Shown here one piece after another: positions 1 through 12,702 of a stretch of 64,000 bases of DNA. The DNA lies in NCBI GenBank assembly GCA_033063855.1, contig CP093830.1, positions 5,332,854-5,396,853 on the forward strand, given 5' to 3'. The translations under genes were made by a program, and so were the position numbers. Below the pieces are notes generated by a model. That model worked only from the letters and a program-made list of their open reading frames with translations, made no database searches and had not been told where the DNA came from. The stretch is from Smittia aterrima (lineage: Eukaryota; Arthropoda; Insecta; Diptera; Chironomidae). The first letter of the stretch is position 1; every line of letters begins with the position of its first letter.

Positions 1-2440
1 AAACAAACGACTGTGATAATCGCGATGATGGAAGAGCTCATAAACTAATTGAGGAAAATAGAAACATCAATAATGCAATTTTTAATTCTTCGATTCAAAG
101 TTTTTTTTTTCTTTCCTTCTTTATTGTTTCGTCATCTTGAAGTTTCTTTTCAATCATCTTCGCCAAAGATCAAAGATTATTTACAATGTGTTTAAAAGAA
201 TTTTTACAAATCTTTGAAAATTGTTTCGTTATTCGCTATAAAAAAAATCCTAAGTTTTCAAAAAGTCAACAACTACGCGAGCGAAAAAAAAATTGTTTCT
301 TCATGTTATTTCGCTATCGTAAGTTTCGAAGAAAAAAAAATGTTCTTGTCTTTACACAATTCATTAATTTGTCTTGCGGGGCTTGAGAGAATGTGAGATT
401 GCAATGACGGCTTATCAATGCTCTTTACACCCCGCGCCAAAAAGTATCGCGCAAAGAGTTATGAGCCGCGAGATTAAAGATCAAAGACCACACCGCGAAA
501 AGAAAACCCTTCGGAAGAATCTCCTCTCATGTCTTTTAAGTTCGAATGTTTATTTCCGCGATAGCAATTTTATTCGATTCTTTATAAGTAAATTGTGGCA
601 AAGAGGTAAAGGGAGAGTGTCGAACAATATTCATGTCTGCTGCTTACTTTGAACGAGAAGGGAATGTGCGTACACCTTGAGATTGATTTTGGAAGGTTTT
701 ATTTTGGATTTTTAATTGTGACGAGACTCACGAACAAGTCCACATTGCGTGTGAATCGTCGAGGCAGAAAAAGGAATCTTGTTGTCTTTATTAATAACCA
801 TTCACAAATCGATGCCAATCTGGCTCCGGCAACTCTCTTAAAATCTGCCGCGAAAAACTCTGTGAAGTCTCGAACCGAGCGAGCGCGAAAATGATTTATA
901 ACCATAGCTTTGTATCATTTGCACTTATTAATATCATTTCGCGCATTTAAAGATACAAACTTCGATGTTCAATATTCAATATTCCACCTCTCCGCTCCTC
1001 TTTTCTTCATCGTTCGCTGATCCTGAACCATGATTAGCGTCCCTCAAGCTCCGCAGTAATATTTATTTAGACTTTTATTGAAGGCAATGCTCGGATTGCG
1101 AAAGTTTTATCGCAAACTGCTCTTTAAAGTTGAGTTAAATAAACATCAAGCAGAGCAGAGAGGGGAGAGAGAGCGAGAGAGATTGGAGGAATTTTCAGTC
1201 CACCATCAGACGTTCGTCTGCTAATTTTTCCGTTCGAGATTGTTTGGAAATTCAAAGATGGGTAAAGAGTTTTATAAACGACGGGCGTGTCTTATCAGTG
1301 CCCATTTATCAGTTACAGGAGATTCTCTTTTACTCAAACGTACACTCAAACCCTTCACATGAGAACATCGCTGATTATTATTGAAAAATATATTTCTTCT
1401 AAATTCATAGTTGAGATTTTCTTTTTGTTTGTGGCATTTAAGTTCATTTTTATTGGAAGATTATTTTCATTCTATTGAACTAATTTGTCTTTATTTGTTT
1501 TGAAATGCTGATCAATCAGCTCCAGAAGAGATGATGTAATGTGCGTTTGGCTTTGTTCGAATTAGCAAAGCCCCGGAATTGATTTATGTTTCGGGAAGGA
1601 GGATTATGGAGATAGATCTAAATAAGATTATGCAATTAATACCGTAATTAAGTCCGCCCTCTCATTTTAAGTTATTTTCTTTTATCAGAATTCAACTTCT
1701 CTGTGCTAACAAAACAAAGTTTTCTTATGAATTTAATAACTTGAAGGCAAAAAACAAAAATAAACTTTGAAATTTCAAAAAATTGTTTTATCAATGAGAA
1801 ATTGAACAAGAAAATCTTTAAAAAGATGAAGGTAAAAAGCTCTGAATTCATTTACTTTTAACTAATGATTTTTGATCGAAAAGGGAGAAAGCTTTTTGGT
1901 CCTCTTGACTTGCTAATTTACTGAGAATTCTGTTTTAGTTTGTAAACTTAATGCAATCGCTTTTTATGTCTTTTGCTATGACTTGAGAATAATCCTGGAC
2001 GGAAATGAAAATTTTTCTAAGATTTTTGTTCGAGTAACTTTCGTGATTTCAATGTTTTTTAATGAGAAAAAAATTCTTGCAAAAATAAAATTATCAACAA
2101 AAAAATAAAAATTTGAGAGAAAACACGTGAAATTCTTAAATATCACAAAAATCTGTTGCATTGACAAGAAACTTTAAAAGTCTTTGCTATCAAAAATGAC
2201 TTGAGTTATTGAAAAATTTAAAATTGTGTTGTTCAGACGCGACATCAACGTCGACGTCATCGTGCGACTCAAAGAGATATTTAAAAGAGTTTTTGTTTTC
2301 ATTTACTAACTTCAATGAGTTTGAGCTCATCCAACCCATCGTGGAATTGGGAGTGATCATCAGCTCTGCAATTGGAAACGTAATTAAGCATTCAGATCAA
2401 TGTGCGTCCTGTTCGTGCTCTATGTCTACTACGCAATTGA
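1..2440. other. Intergenic or intronic DNA, no gene supported
   Basis: AT-rich sequence with only short open frames, none resembling a known protein. A GA-rich stretch lies at about 1148-1182. TCAGT initiator-like words at 1295 and 1309 sit near a TATAAA at 1273, but at spacings of 24 and 38 bases, not about 31, so I do not call a promoter. Confidence 0.5.
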
Positions 2441-4436
2441 TCATGAACTTACAGTTTCCGGTGTTATTTCGACGTGTATCCAAGTGTAGAGCGGCCGTAG
2501 CTCAACCGCGAGTACTTTGTATTTCAGTGAATTCAAGCCGTCCGTGTTAAAGCGATTGGCGCCTGTCACCAATTTTTCGTAGCTGAAACGAACGAGACAA
2601 TGTCTAATTAACGCGAGCTTAGTGGAAATGGCTTTTAGTTTACCGTTTTGGGTTCGCTTTTTCTTTCTTGTGAGACAGCATGGTATAACGAGCGATATTG
2701 ACCGGATATCTCGCAATGTGATATCCCACATGCTTTAATCTTGAATGGCAATCGAAATCAAAAAGAGAAGAGAAACGAGATCGAGTTAGACACTTGAGCA
2801 ATTATGTCGGTGATTTGTGTCAAAACATGTTTTCGAGATGAAACGAAGATTTGATATTCTTCAAGTTAATTACAAATCATCGAGTCGTTTCATCTTTTTA
2901 TAAAAAAAATCTATTTTAATCTCTCACCTTCTAGAAAGATCGTCATCCTCACCGCCCCTGCATGATCGTCATTGAATCATTAAATCAAATTTCAATTATA
3001 AATGTCTAAACAACTCACCATCCCCAAAACGAATTTGAAAAGCCGTTTACAGCTTTGAATTGCTTCGTTGTCATCGATGAGACTCCACCGAAAATTGACG
3101 AGTACGGTAATCTGTGAAAAGTTTAATTAATTTCCATTTTCTTTATCATTTTAGAAATTCGTCCTCACTTGAATCCAAATGTATCAACAGCAACGCTCAA
3201 ATGTCTAGGCTGATCAGGACAAGTATACAAATTTCTGTCGTCCATCGGCAGCAAGTCAACATCGTGAAACACAAAGCAATCCCATTCGTAGAGCTTAAGA
3301 GCTTCGACAAAGCCAACGTTCATGAGCTTCGCTCGATTAAACGAACCATCAGTCGATTGTTCGACCAAGAAGATTCCATAATCAATTTGTTGTCGCATCA
3401 GGAACGGATGGAGATTCTTCAATAGCACCGGTAAATGTTGTTTTCTATCTCGAAAAGGGACGACGATAGCGACGCGGTCTCTCGCGCGACAATCTAAAGG
3501 CTTGTAACGTCCACCCTTTTGAACTTTCCCGACAAACTTCTTCTCAACGTTTTCAAGAAATTCTGGTTGAACATCAACTTCAATCGGACCAACTAAATCA
3601 GGAGGCGACACTGGGCATTGATTCAGTCCGAAGACTTTCATGATGCTGCTTAAGATTCCTTCATCTTTCACTAGACTTGCATCGAAATCTTGGTATTTCG
3701 TCTTCTTCACAATCGGTTTCTTGTGTTTAATTTGGTGATGCGGCTCTATCTCATGAACTGCTTTCGTCGTAACTTCCACTAGATGTTCGCTACTGGTATT
3801 TCCTAACTCTACACTAAGTTTACGTTTAAATTTAATATCACCATTTTCATTTCGAAAATCTTTCACGCTATGCGCTTTTGATGTTTGATTCGATACGCCG
3901 CTGCTATTGTTAGTTCTTATCGTTCCTGTGTTATTCTGAGATAATTCGAACGGCACTTCAATTGGAGTTTGTCTGGTTGATGTTGAGCTTCCAAGAACGT
4001 GCTGCTGATGAGTGTTCGTGTGTGTTCGCTTTGGCCATTGGAGGGGTATGCTAAAAATAGAAGAAGAAAAGATTGAGTTTTGATTAATTTTGAGCAGATG
4101 TTGCCTCTGGCCCAGTTCAATAGGCGTCTGATAGGTCATTGCGAAAACAAACATTGAAATCCGTGACGAGGTTTTACGATTGGCAATCAAATCTCATCAT
4201 TTTCTACCAAACGACTTTCCAATCGATATTCGAATTGGCATCGATCAGACTTTTTGGAAAACTGAAATTCGAGTGACAGCAAGTTTGTTGATTCCTTACC
4301 TTGTATGAGCTAAGTTAATGGGCGATCGATCGAACTTTATTTCAAGCCTCAGTCCTATTAGATTAAAGAAGATAAGTAACAATCCGGCCAACAACGCTGC
4401 TTTGATTGCTAGCGTTCGGCTTAAGTGAAATGCCAT
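2441..4436 (-). CDS. Beta-1,4-N-acetylgalactosaminyltransferase (B4GALT family, 6 coding exons)
   Basis: Golgi type II glycosyltransferase of the beta-1,4-galactosyltransferase family (GT7). Exons 4436-4300, 4050-3169, 3111-3019, 2957-2928, 2739-2644 and 2582-2441 join in frame to 459 residues. A short cytosolic tail is followed by a hydrophobic anchor (AIKAALLAGLLLIFF), a long Ser/Thr-rich stem of about 180 residues, then the catalytic domain. Family signatures seen: VPFRDR, metal-binding FHDVDLLP, FGGVSSM, WGWGGEDDD, and MLSH, equivalent to the second metal site. The residue matching bovine B4GalT1 Tyr289 is Ile (LPYSSIFGG). In this family Ile/Leu there gives UDP-GalNAc preference, as in invertebrate enzymes. 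The expected product is GalNAc-beta1,4-GlcNAc (LacdiNAc). The long stem suggests the A rather than the B paralogue of Drosophila, unverified. The last exon may read through to TGA, as taken here, or splice at a good donor just before it (GTAAGT). A 5' leader acceptor lies at 4491. Confidence 0.93.
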
Positions 4437-4491
4437 CGCTGCACATTTATTTCTGACGTTTCGTCTCCATCCGTGAAAAGTATTTGTCTGC
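4437..4491 (-). promoter_or_regulatory. 5' leader segment of the GalNAc-transferase with upstream ATGs
   Basis: Downstream of an acceptor (TTTTAG, ending at 4492) the leader holds a closed 7-codon uORF. It is followed by an ATG that overlaps the main start out of frame. The main frame is also open back to the acceptor, so an upstream exon could supply an earlier start and a longer cytosolic tail. Confidence 0.5.
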
Positions 4492-6877
4492 CTAAAATGA
4501 ATCAAAATATACGAGATAGTAAATGTTTTATTGACACAAAGGCGAATTAATTGTTTTATGATTGCTGTTCAATGAAAATGATTCGATGTTTTATTAATTC
4601 ATGAAGCTATTGTAGTTAGTTGGGAGTGAGCAAAAGCAATAATATCAAACACCTTTAAGAACGATAAGAATTTGTTAGATTGTGTGAGCTTGCTCCTTAC
4701 ATTTTGATAAAAAGAAAACTTTAATTTCCTAAGAAAATCTTCACGACTGCCAACTCTAACGAAGTACAGGTTGAAATAAACTGGCGCGAAGCTTTTTCCG
4801 ACGACAGTTCGTGAGCTTCGTTTTCATGCTATCAAAAGATTAAAACGACGACAGCTAAAAACAACGCTAAGATATTTAGTTATTCGAAACGACTTTGATT
4901 GTAACATCATCGATACTATGAAAAGTAATAAACGCTGACAAAGGAGAGCTATCGATTTAAACGAAAGCATGTGTCGTCGTCACATAAAACTGACGCGATA
5001 AATTATTAACAAGGATTTTATGTTGATTTTCGGCGAAAGACGAGCAACGAAGTCAATGAAGCTTTTCCACGACGAGGGAAAAGAAGAAAACAAGGAAAAA
5101 CTACTTATGACAAAAACGAATGACAATGCAGTGCCGTTCGTGTTTAAGGAGACATTTTATCGCTTTCTATCTACGACAGACCGAATATGTAATTTGAATC
5201 AAGTATGGTAATCATGACGAATTGAATTGAAATTGCTCTAGTTCTTTGAGTATTTAATGATTAGTTATGGGAATTTATGATTTCTGACAAACGACGTTCT
5301 GCACGCAATTTAGTTGTAAGTGGATTTGGCATAAAGGATTTAATTTGTCTAACATATCAATTGTCAACTCAACTCACGTATGCCGAGAGAGAAAATATTG
5401 TACAATCGTGAAGGGAAGAAAAACTTAATCGATATTTTAAGAACTTTTCACGTCATAAAAGATTCGACTTTTACTACTTTCATTGCGGCAATACCGTGGG
5501 CAATTGGAGCACGACAGCGTTATCGTTTAATTGTCTAAAGGCCCGCACAATACAGCAAAAAAATTAGAGCGAAAACTTTGCAAAACAATTATAATTCGAT
5601 ATCACATGTCAACTGACCTTTCTACTTTGTTAATCAATACACTTCCTGCAGTCCTTGAAAGAAGTTAAGTAGTTGACTCTCATGTTGCAGACTTGGCTCA
5701 CTGACAATTTTGTTCGATTAAAGACTCTCGAATGAAGGAATTCCCAGAAAGATTCCCACAAAAAAAAACAATATAGATCACCGCCAACTTCACGACGCTT
5801 TTTGGGAATTCAACAAAATAATTCACCAAATCGGTTCAAATGAAAATCCACCTCAAAGAAAATTCAAATCGTGAAAAACGATTTTCTTGGCACACGTTTT
5901 CTGAGTTGTTTTACATTCTCAATTTATTACTTGATGCAGAAAAATTAAAAACAATAATAAAGACGTAAAATGTTTAATTATTTTCACAAGCAAAAATGGT
6001 AAATATTTGTGGAATTCCTCTTAACTCCGCATCAGATTCCTTTGCTGTTGTTCCTATCGATATTCGCAGTATATTTTATAAATAACATTGACTCCCGATC
6101 AATTAGTCATTCATCACCTCTGTAGATATTCCCCAATTAGTTCCTCCATCATCATGCATTCCGAGAACAAAACACGATAACTCAGCGCCAGATGATGCCG
6201 AAACAAAAATCAAAAACGTTTTGCAGACCAAAAGATTTTCATAAACAAACTTAAAGATCAATAAACTTCCGTTGCGAAGATATTTTTATTCTCTTTTCTT
6301 TCCGAGTTGAACATAAATTCTTGTCATTAGCGACCGGGGAGAAAAAAAATTGCCGAAAATTGGAGAAAATTCGATGAGTGTGGAAAAGAGTTTTGCGTTC
6401 ATTTACCGGTCGATCGTCTAAGAAAAGAAGAAATTTCCCAAGAGTTTTCTTTTCACTCACAAACACAGAAATCTTATTTAATCTTCGGCTTCTTAAATTT
6501 ATTAACATTTTTCGGTTCGCTAAAAAGTGTTTTCATGAAAACACAAAAAAAAAAGCCTCGTCTCAGTAAAGATTTTCTCGTCTCTGTGAGATTGAGAAAT
6601 TAGTTTATTTTGAAAATTCGGATCGAGTGGTTGAACTGAAGCGAGAAAATATTGAAAGTGTGTAAATATTATTTTCACTTTCTTTTGAGTCGAGCGATTT
6701 CGATAAATTGTCAAAGATTTCCTTTGATTTTCCAAAAAAGAAAAGAAATCGAAAAGCAAGTTCATACGAGGAAGTTTTTTCATTCGATTTTTTGTGATTT
6801 TAACATTTTTTATTCACTTCTTGATGATTGAATGGATCGCCGCCTCCATTGATATTTTTATTTAGTGTTTCGACGGT
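4492..6877. other. Intergenic DNA between the GalNAc-transferase and the SDR gene
   Basis: Divergent gene starts flank it, so it should contain the GalNAc-transferase promoter and first leader exon. I could not place them. There are only short, unconvincing open frames. Confidence 0.45.
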
Positions 6878-6886
6878 TATATAAAG
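6878..6886 (+). promoter_or_regulatory. TATA box candidate for the SDR gene
   Basis: TATATAAAG with a weak initiator (CCATCG) about 32 bases downstream. The leader would then be spliced at CAG/GTAAGA (7056/7057) to an acceptor near 7164, 26 bases before the ATG at 7190. Confidence 0.4.
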
Positions 6887-7189
6887 GAAAATTTCATAAT
6901 CTTTCTCCCCCATCGTCTAATTTTAGATCATTTTCAGTTCGAGAAAAGCTTTTCTGTAGATCGCAGAAAATTCTTTGGAATATTTTTTATTCGCGAAACA
7001 AGTCGACTCGCTGAAACGTTAAGTGCCTGTTAGATTTTGATTTACCGGCGTTATGCAGGTAAGAGAGTGAAAGCGAGTGAGCAGAAAAATTCAGCTGCCA
7101 CTTTACGTCAAAACTACTCGAGACTTTCGCAATAAAAAAAACTTCTTCTCTCTTTTCAAAACAAGGGCCAAAAGTTTGAAAGGCGGCGA

Positions 7190-9636
7190 ATGTCGTTGCG
7201 ACATGACGCATTAAGACGTGGCAGCGTTGTACAATCCATCTCAAAGGAAGTTCCCTGGGATATCTTTGATCGTTTGTTCCTGCCTATCCTCTACTGTCAT
7301 GCATTAGCCATCGTCTTCTCCGCATTAATGCAAATCTTCGAGATTCGCTTCGCATTTTCAACGTTCGGCATCTTCTTCATCTTTTCGTTTGCAACAATCA
7401 TCCTGACGCTTTTCTATCACAATCTTAAGGTGAGTTCAATAACAGAATTTCAACATCTGCTGTGCTATAATTCAAAAGTAATTTCGCAAATTGGAATGAA
7501 TTTCTTAATTGGCGAGTATTTAGTTTCCTCATGATTTATAGTTTGGAGATCAAATACTTTTTAGTTTCAAAAGTTACAATTGCAAACATTGACTCGAAAA
7601 GTCTGAAGACCTTCAAAGTTCAAATAGAAATCATAAATCTTTAAGGAATCCACGTATTTTATTAGAAAAATTCTCAAGCAATCGTGTGAGAGTTTCCAAA
7701 GTTTCCAAATCAAAATTTTCTCCGATCTGTGACTAGAATTCCTTAAAAACTCTTCTATCGTCTTTGAATGAAATGTTTTCGTGCAGTTTCGTTGGTAAAC
7801 AACAATAAAAATTCCCCATGCTCATCTTTTCTTCTTTTGTGCCTTCATGTCGGTCGTCATTGCGAGAAGAAAAACAAGAAACCGTTGACTCAAGCAGTGT
7901 TTTCTTTTTTTTTCGGGTGACATTCGCACACTTTTTCTTTATGTAGGGTAAAACATGCTCACACATTGAAAAGGAGCAGAGTCGAATCTCGTCGAGACTC
8001 ATAAATTAAACTTCGTGTTCTGGAATAATTCCAAGATCGCCGGTCTCTGAGAAAGTTTATTTTTAACCACGAAACAAGTTGAAACATCTTTCCGGACAAT
8101 GCCGAAAGATTATTCGTCCCCCTCGGTCTCGTGACAAGAAGAAGCAGAAAATTCTTTTTATGTGAAATGAAAATGAAATTGAAAATTTTTAATTATAGAT
8201 CTACGAACTTCAAAAATACGCTCATGCGGCTAAAAATACAACGACGAGAGTTTTATGAAATAAACAAACTTCAATAAATCTTTTCACGATCCCGCGAATG
8301 TTTAATGAAAATTTTCTGGGAGTAAACTTGCTCTTCATGATCTTAATCTTCGACATTGACAGCTCGATATGTTAAAGACTTTACGCATCGTGTGCTTTGT
8401 TATGATCACATCAAACTTGATTACCAGAATTTCATAACAAACCATTAAAAGTAAATTAGACAAGATTTGTGGTCTTGATCATCGACGTAGACTTACATCG
8501 ATTAACTTATGTCGAGCACACATTTGCTACGAGAATTTGTGGTCTCAAGTTAATTTTAATTAGTTTCGAAAAGCTTTTAGTTTAACGAACTTTCTCGTTG
8601 TCGAAGGAAATTCATTTGGGAGTTTGTAATTTACGATGCAGAGTTAAAACTAAAACTGCAAGTTTGCATAATTAAATTAAATTTTCTTCTCAGGTCACAT
8701 CGTCAGGAAAGGCGATTTTAATCACTGGCTGTGAGACGCCTTTAGCATGGTACTTGTGCAAGAAACTCGATGACATGGGCTTCGCTGTGTTTGCCGGCTT
8801 TAAAAGCGTCGTAGACAATGCTGACGCTGAGTTGTTGAAAGACGAATGTTCGGCGCGTGTCAAAGTGCTTCAGATTGACTCCTCATCGGAGACTCAGGTG
8901 AATGAACAAAATTTTTATTTTAAGATCCTTGTCTTTAAAAATAACGCAAAATGTTTGTTGACAGATGCACGAAGCTGTTAAATTCATTGAAACGCATTTG
9001 CCTGATGGCGCTATTGGTCTTTGGGCGCTCGTGCCTTGTGATCAATGGACCGCAATTGGAGAACTCGAATGGATTCCAACTGAAGTCTTGAAGAAAGCTT
9101 TGGACGTAAACATTATGCAAACAGTTCGATTAACTCAGATTATGATGCCACTTGTTCGTCGTGGATCTGGTCGTCTCATCTTCTTGTCGTCTGCCTTGGC
9201 TAAGATCTACAACCCAGTCCGTGGAATTCAATCTGCTGTCCACAACGCAATCGAGAGCTTAGCCTTGTGCTTGAGAGCTGAATTACGTCGTCACAAAGTT
9301 CAAGTTATTGTCGTCGCTGCTGGTGAGTTCGCATCTGGAACTGCTTGGTTAGACAACGAAGAGTTATTAGAACAAGCTAAAACTATGTGGAAAGCAATGA
9401 GTGACTCAAAGCGTTTCGAAGTTTACGACGAGAAATATTTCGAACACACGATTCGTCAACTGGAGCGCTACACGAAGGTCACTGTTGATTTGACACCTGC
9501 CATCCACACACTCATCGACGCTATTCATCGAGCTTTCCCACTTCCCCGCTACACTCCCATCACACGCGAAGAAAAAGTCAAAACTCTCGTCGCTGAATAT
9601 TTGCCTTGGGCCGTCTACGATGTCATCTACAACTGA
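7190..9636 (+). CDS. Membrane-anchored short-chain dehydrogenase/reductase homologue, probable pseudoenzyme
   Basis: Exons 7190-7429, 8694-8897 and 8965-9636, all phase 0, give 371 residues. Two hydrophobic segments (about residues 29-50 and 54-77) precede an SDR domain of the RDH / 17-beta-HSD / hydroxybutyrate dehydrogenase type. The fold is recognisable (KAILITGC, LDVNIMQ, GRLIFLSS, LRAELRRHKVQV). Key motifs are altered, however. The cofactor loop TGxxxGxG reads TGCETPLA (91-98), the NNAG stretch reads VPCD (171-174), and the YxxxK motif aligns to Gln237 and His241. Ser223/224 and Asn197 remain. Catalysis is therefore unlikely. The protein may act as a scaffold or binding protein in an ER or other membrane. 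I believe the Drosophila counterpart is CG8888, from memory and unchecked. AATAAA at 9865-9870 ends the gene. Intron 1 is 1.26 kb and holds nothing recognised. Confidence 0.88.
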
Positions 9637-9864
9637 AAACTCTCTGCGAACTTTCCTTTCTGTCATCCTTCCATCCCCTTCAATCTGTTCGTCCTTTAGC
9701 CGCCTCCAGTGCCCCTTTGTCCTCATAAAAGAAAAACTACAATTAAATATTTAGACATGTTTGTTAAGACAATCGATAGCGAATGAGAATACTTTAAAAA
9801 TGAAATGTGTTAATCAATGTACGAAGTCCTTAAGAAAATGAAGTTTGTTGTGTCGTTAAAGTTG

Positions 9865-9870
9865 AATAAA
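9865..9870 (+). terminator. Poly(A) signal of the SDR gene
   Basis: AATAAA about 230 bases after the stop codon and followed by a GT-rich stretch. Confidence 0.55.
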
Positions 9871-10172
9871 TGAAAATTGCAAAGTTGATCCGTTGTTCAC
9901 GTGGACTTTCTCTCTCTCTCTCTCTTCAATTGAGAGAAGATGAAATTGCGCCAAAAAGAAATTGCGAAAGAGAATCAAATGGTGAACAGATAAGCTCTCA
10001 AAACAAACGACTTTTCCGCACAGCCGCAGAACAATTTTCAGATTTTCCGAGATAAAGTTTTAGGCGGAAACTCGTGAAAATTAATTTTCTTTGGGAAGGA
10101 GGAGAAAGTTCTGTGTGAAAGTATTGAAAGTTAACACTTTAGTCGCAAAGGAATTGAGTTAGCGCTTCCACG

Positions 10173-11193
10173 ATGGATAATCATGACGACGAATTGAAGA
10201 AAAAGCCTTATAAAGTTAGTATGAGACGACCTAGAAAGAAGTTTGAGGACTTTTACTTATTTTGATGAATTCATAAAAAAATGAAAGGCGACTTTGTACT
10301 TAGAGAAGCTTTCACGACAGTTTCTCAAGATTTGTGACTTTTTTGCCATCAGAAGCTTCTGCTCTTGAAGAGACAAAATGAAAAATGTCAAACTCAGAAA
10401 ATTTGAACAGCAATCGAAGTTTTTCTGCTAACGAAGGATTTCCCTTCAATCTTAGATAAAAGACATCACGAGGCAGATCAAGAAAGCTGTAGTCGCCGGT
10501 AACCTCCGCGAACTTCAAAAGAAATCGATGGAAAAATTCGGAAAATCATCTCTACCACGAATCCATTTGGATTCTGACGGAACGGAAATTGATGACGAGG
10601 ATTACTTTCAAACGCTGGAGCCGAACACAGAGTTGATTGCTGTTTTTAGTGGAGAACAGTGGGTTGATGTAAGATCGATTTATGAACGATTGAATCTTAT
10701 TGAAAACAAAACAATATTATTTCACAGCCTACACAGTACTTGACGATAACAACTCACAACGCCGACGACTCTATCGAAGACAGTGATGTCGAGAAGATTC
10801 ATTTGAAGAAGCTCTTGAGTTTGTTAAAAGCAAATCTTTGCAATGTTTCAGTTTTGAGTGAAGCAGACCTAGAGCTTCTTTCGAATCTCGACCCGAACTC
10901 AGTTGCTGACGTCATAACGAAAGACTACGTCAAGCAACTTAAGGCAGCATCAAGTAGGTAAGAAGTGAGAGAAACTTATTGAGAAAGCAATTCATAAAGT
11001 TTCGTTCTGACGATACAGGATTTTGGATGAAAAACGAGAAGCATTTGACACGATCGAGTTGCTAAAATTAATTGGAAAGCATCAGATTGTCGGAAAGCAA
11101 AGTAGTGTCGACCACCCTCGACCGTTTTCGCCTTCGTCGTCTACAACATCTCTGTCGACAATGAGCAGCTTCTCAAGCAATAACCAGCAATAA
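10173..11193 (+). CDS. CIDE-N / DFF-family protein, Drep2/Drep3-like, copy A
   Basis: Exons 10173-10214, 10456-10668, 10728-10957 and 11019-11193 (660 nt, 219 residues). Exon 2 encodes the CIDE-N domain, with the acidic core HLDSDGTEIDDEDYFQTL followed by TELIAVFSGEQW. This domain mediates homotypic polymerisation in DFF40/DFF45, CIDE and Drep proteins. The C-terminal part (LLKANLCNVSVLSEADLELL, then IELLKLIGKH) resembles the helical C-terminal region of the ICAD/Drep family. The tail is a Ser-rich stretch. No nuclease domain is present, so it is a CIDE-N regulator or structural protein, not the CAD nuclease. Introns are short (241, 59 and 61 bases). It is a tandem duplicate of the gene at 12703. 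Which Drosophila Drep it matches cannot be settled by eye. AATAAA lies at 11271-11276. Confidence 0.88.
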
Positions 11194-11276
11194 GGGATAC
11201 CACCAAAGTATTCGCAATACTCAGATTTTATTTCTCTGTTTTCAATTGTTGAAATAACTTTGAACGACTCAATAAA

Positions 11277-12702
11277 AGAGAAGAGAGAGTTCTTAGATCA
11301 ATTTGAATGCAAAGCTTTTGACCTATCTCAACGCTAGCTCCTTGAAGAAAAGAAAAAGTTTTTATTATTTGAAAAAGATTGAATTGGTCGATAAAATCTG
11401 ATCGGATTTACTTGCTCCTTGTCGTGCTTTCCTTCGCTAGCGGCAACTTAAACTTGTACGCAAGTTCACCAGAGAGAGAGAGGAGCAAAACGAAAGGAAA
11501 GGATGTCTCTTATGTATTTTTATATTGCAGCAATGAATCGTGAACTAGGACTGGATGAAGAAGAAGCAGAACTCGGTCGTTGGTTCAACGAACTTTTGTA
11601 AATGGGAGAATAGTTCGCGCAATGGAAATCTATTTTTAGAAATTGCAATATTATTGAAAAGCGACGAGCAGGATGGAATTAATGAATTGTATGTGTTGGG
11701 ATTTTCCGCTCTACGCTCGTTGCCTTTTCCACTCGAAAGGATTCAGAGGAATCTAAACGATTGCTAAGCGACCCTAAAATCTGTGCGCGAAATGACGCGA
11801 AGGAATTTCGCAAAAAGATTCCAAATCATAAGACGAGAAAAATTATTGTAAAAAGAAGAAGACAATGAACTCTGACCTATGTCAACATAAAACTTCGAAA
11901 GCTTTAACGTTTTGCAAAGCTTTTTACTGCTTTGATTATCGTTTCTCGAGCTTCAAGAGTTTGTTGAAATAAAAGTGTTTCGTTTCAACCTTAACTGCAT
12001 TATCATAATTTACTCAGTTGTCGTTTGCCACACACAGACTTTGTGGTGAGTTTCATTGCACATTTTGTTTCGCAAATATTTTTTCCTCGGTTCAGAAAGT
12101 TGAGATGAATTGCATGCAAAAAAGAGAAAATTTCTGAAATAAAAATATTTTATTACTTTATAAGAAGAAACTTTCCCATTAAATATTACTTTGTTTTACG
12201 AGTCGTGCTTTCTCCCCCAGCAACCAAATTAAAGCGTCACAATTTTTTTACGATCAAGCAGATGCTGACGTTCAGACAAATTTCAAAGCAAACAAAGAAC
12301 TTCATTTGCTAAGTGTTTCTGTTATTTAATAAAACTTTTATTTCAGTTGACAAACGACTTTTGTAGTTCGTAAGATTAACAAAAGAAATTTTAGCGAATG
12401 ATTTGCTGAGACTTCGTTTTGTTCCGTCCAGTGCAGTCCAGTGACGCTAATTGCGCTCCGGAAGTAATTATCATTAAACCATTGTGACATTTGTCAATTT
12501 ATCTGCGAGATCAAAAGTTATTTAGCGCTCACACTATTCTCATAAATTTCCATCTCTCGATTGGTGAACATGCGCATTCCTTTCTCGTATCATTCAGCAT
12601 CGAGATTTTCGTGAGGAACGGTTTTACTCCCAAATCAACAACCAAGTGCACAAGTCGTGTTTGCTTCTATTGTGACTGAAATAAATCAAAACATAAGTGA
12701 GG
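11277..12702. other. Spacer between the two CIDE-N genes
   Basis: No coding sequence supported. It contains a short (GA)n run at 11471-11483 and a direct repeat of GTCCAGTG near 12427-12445. The latter lies where the promoter of copy B is expected. Confidence 0.45.

Noticed and set aside
2209..2550. 113-codon plus-strand frame
   Set aside because: It overlaps the last GalNAc-transferase exon on the other strand and has no family likeness.
4437..4505. Start of the GalNAc-transferase at 4505
   Set aside because: That upstream segment crosses a TTTTAG acceptor, so part of it is intron; the first in-frame ATG after the acceptor is at 4436.
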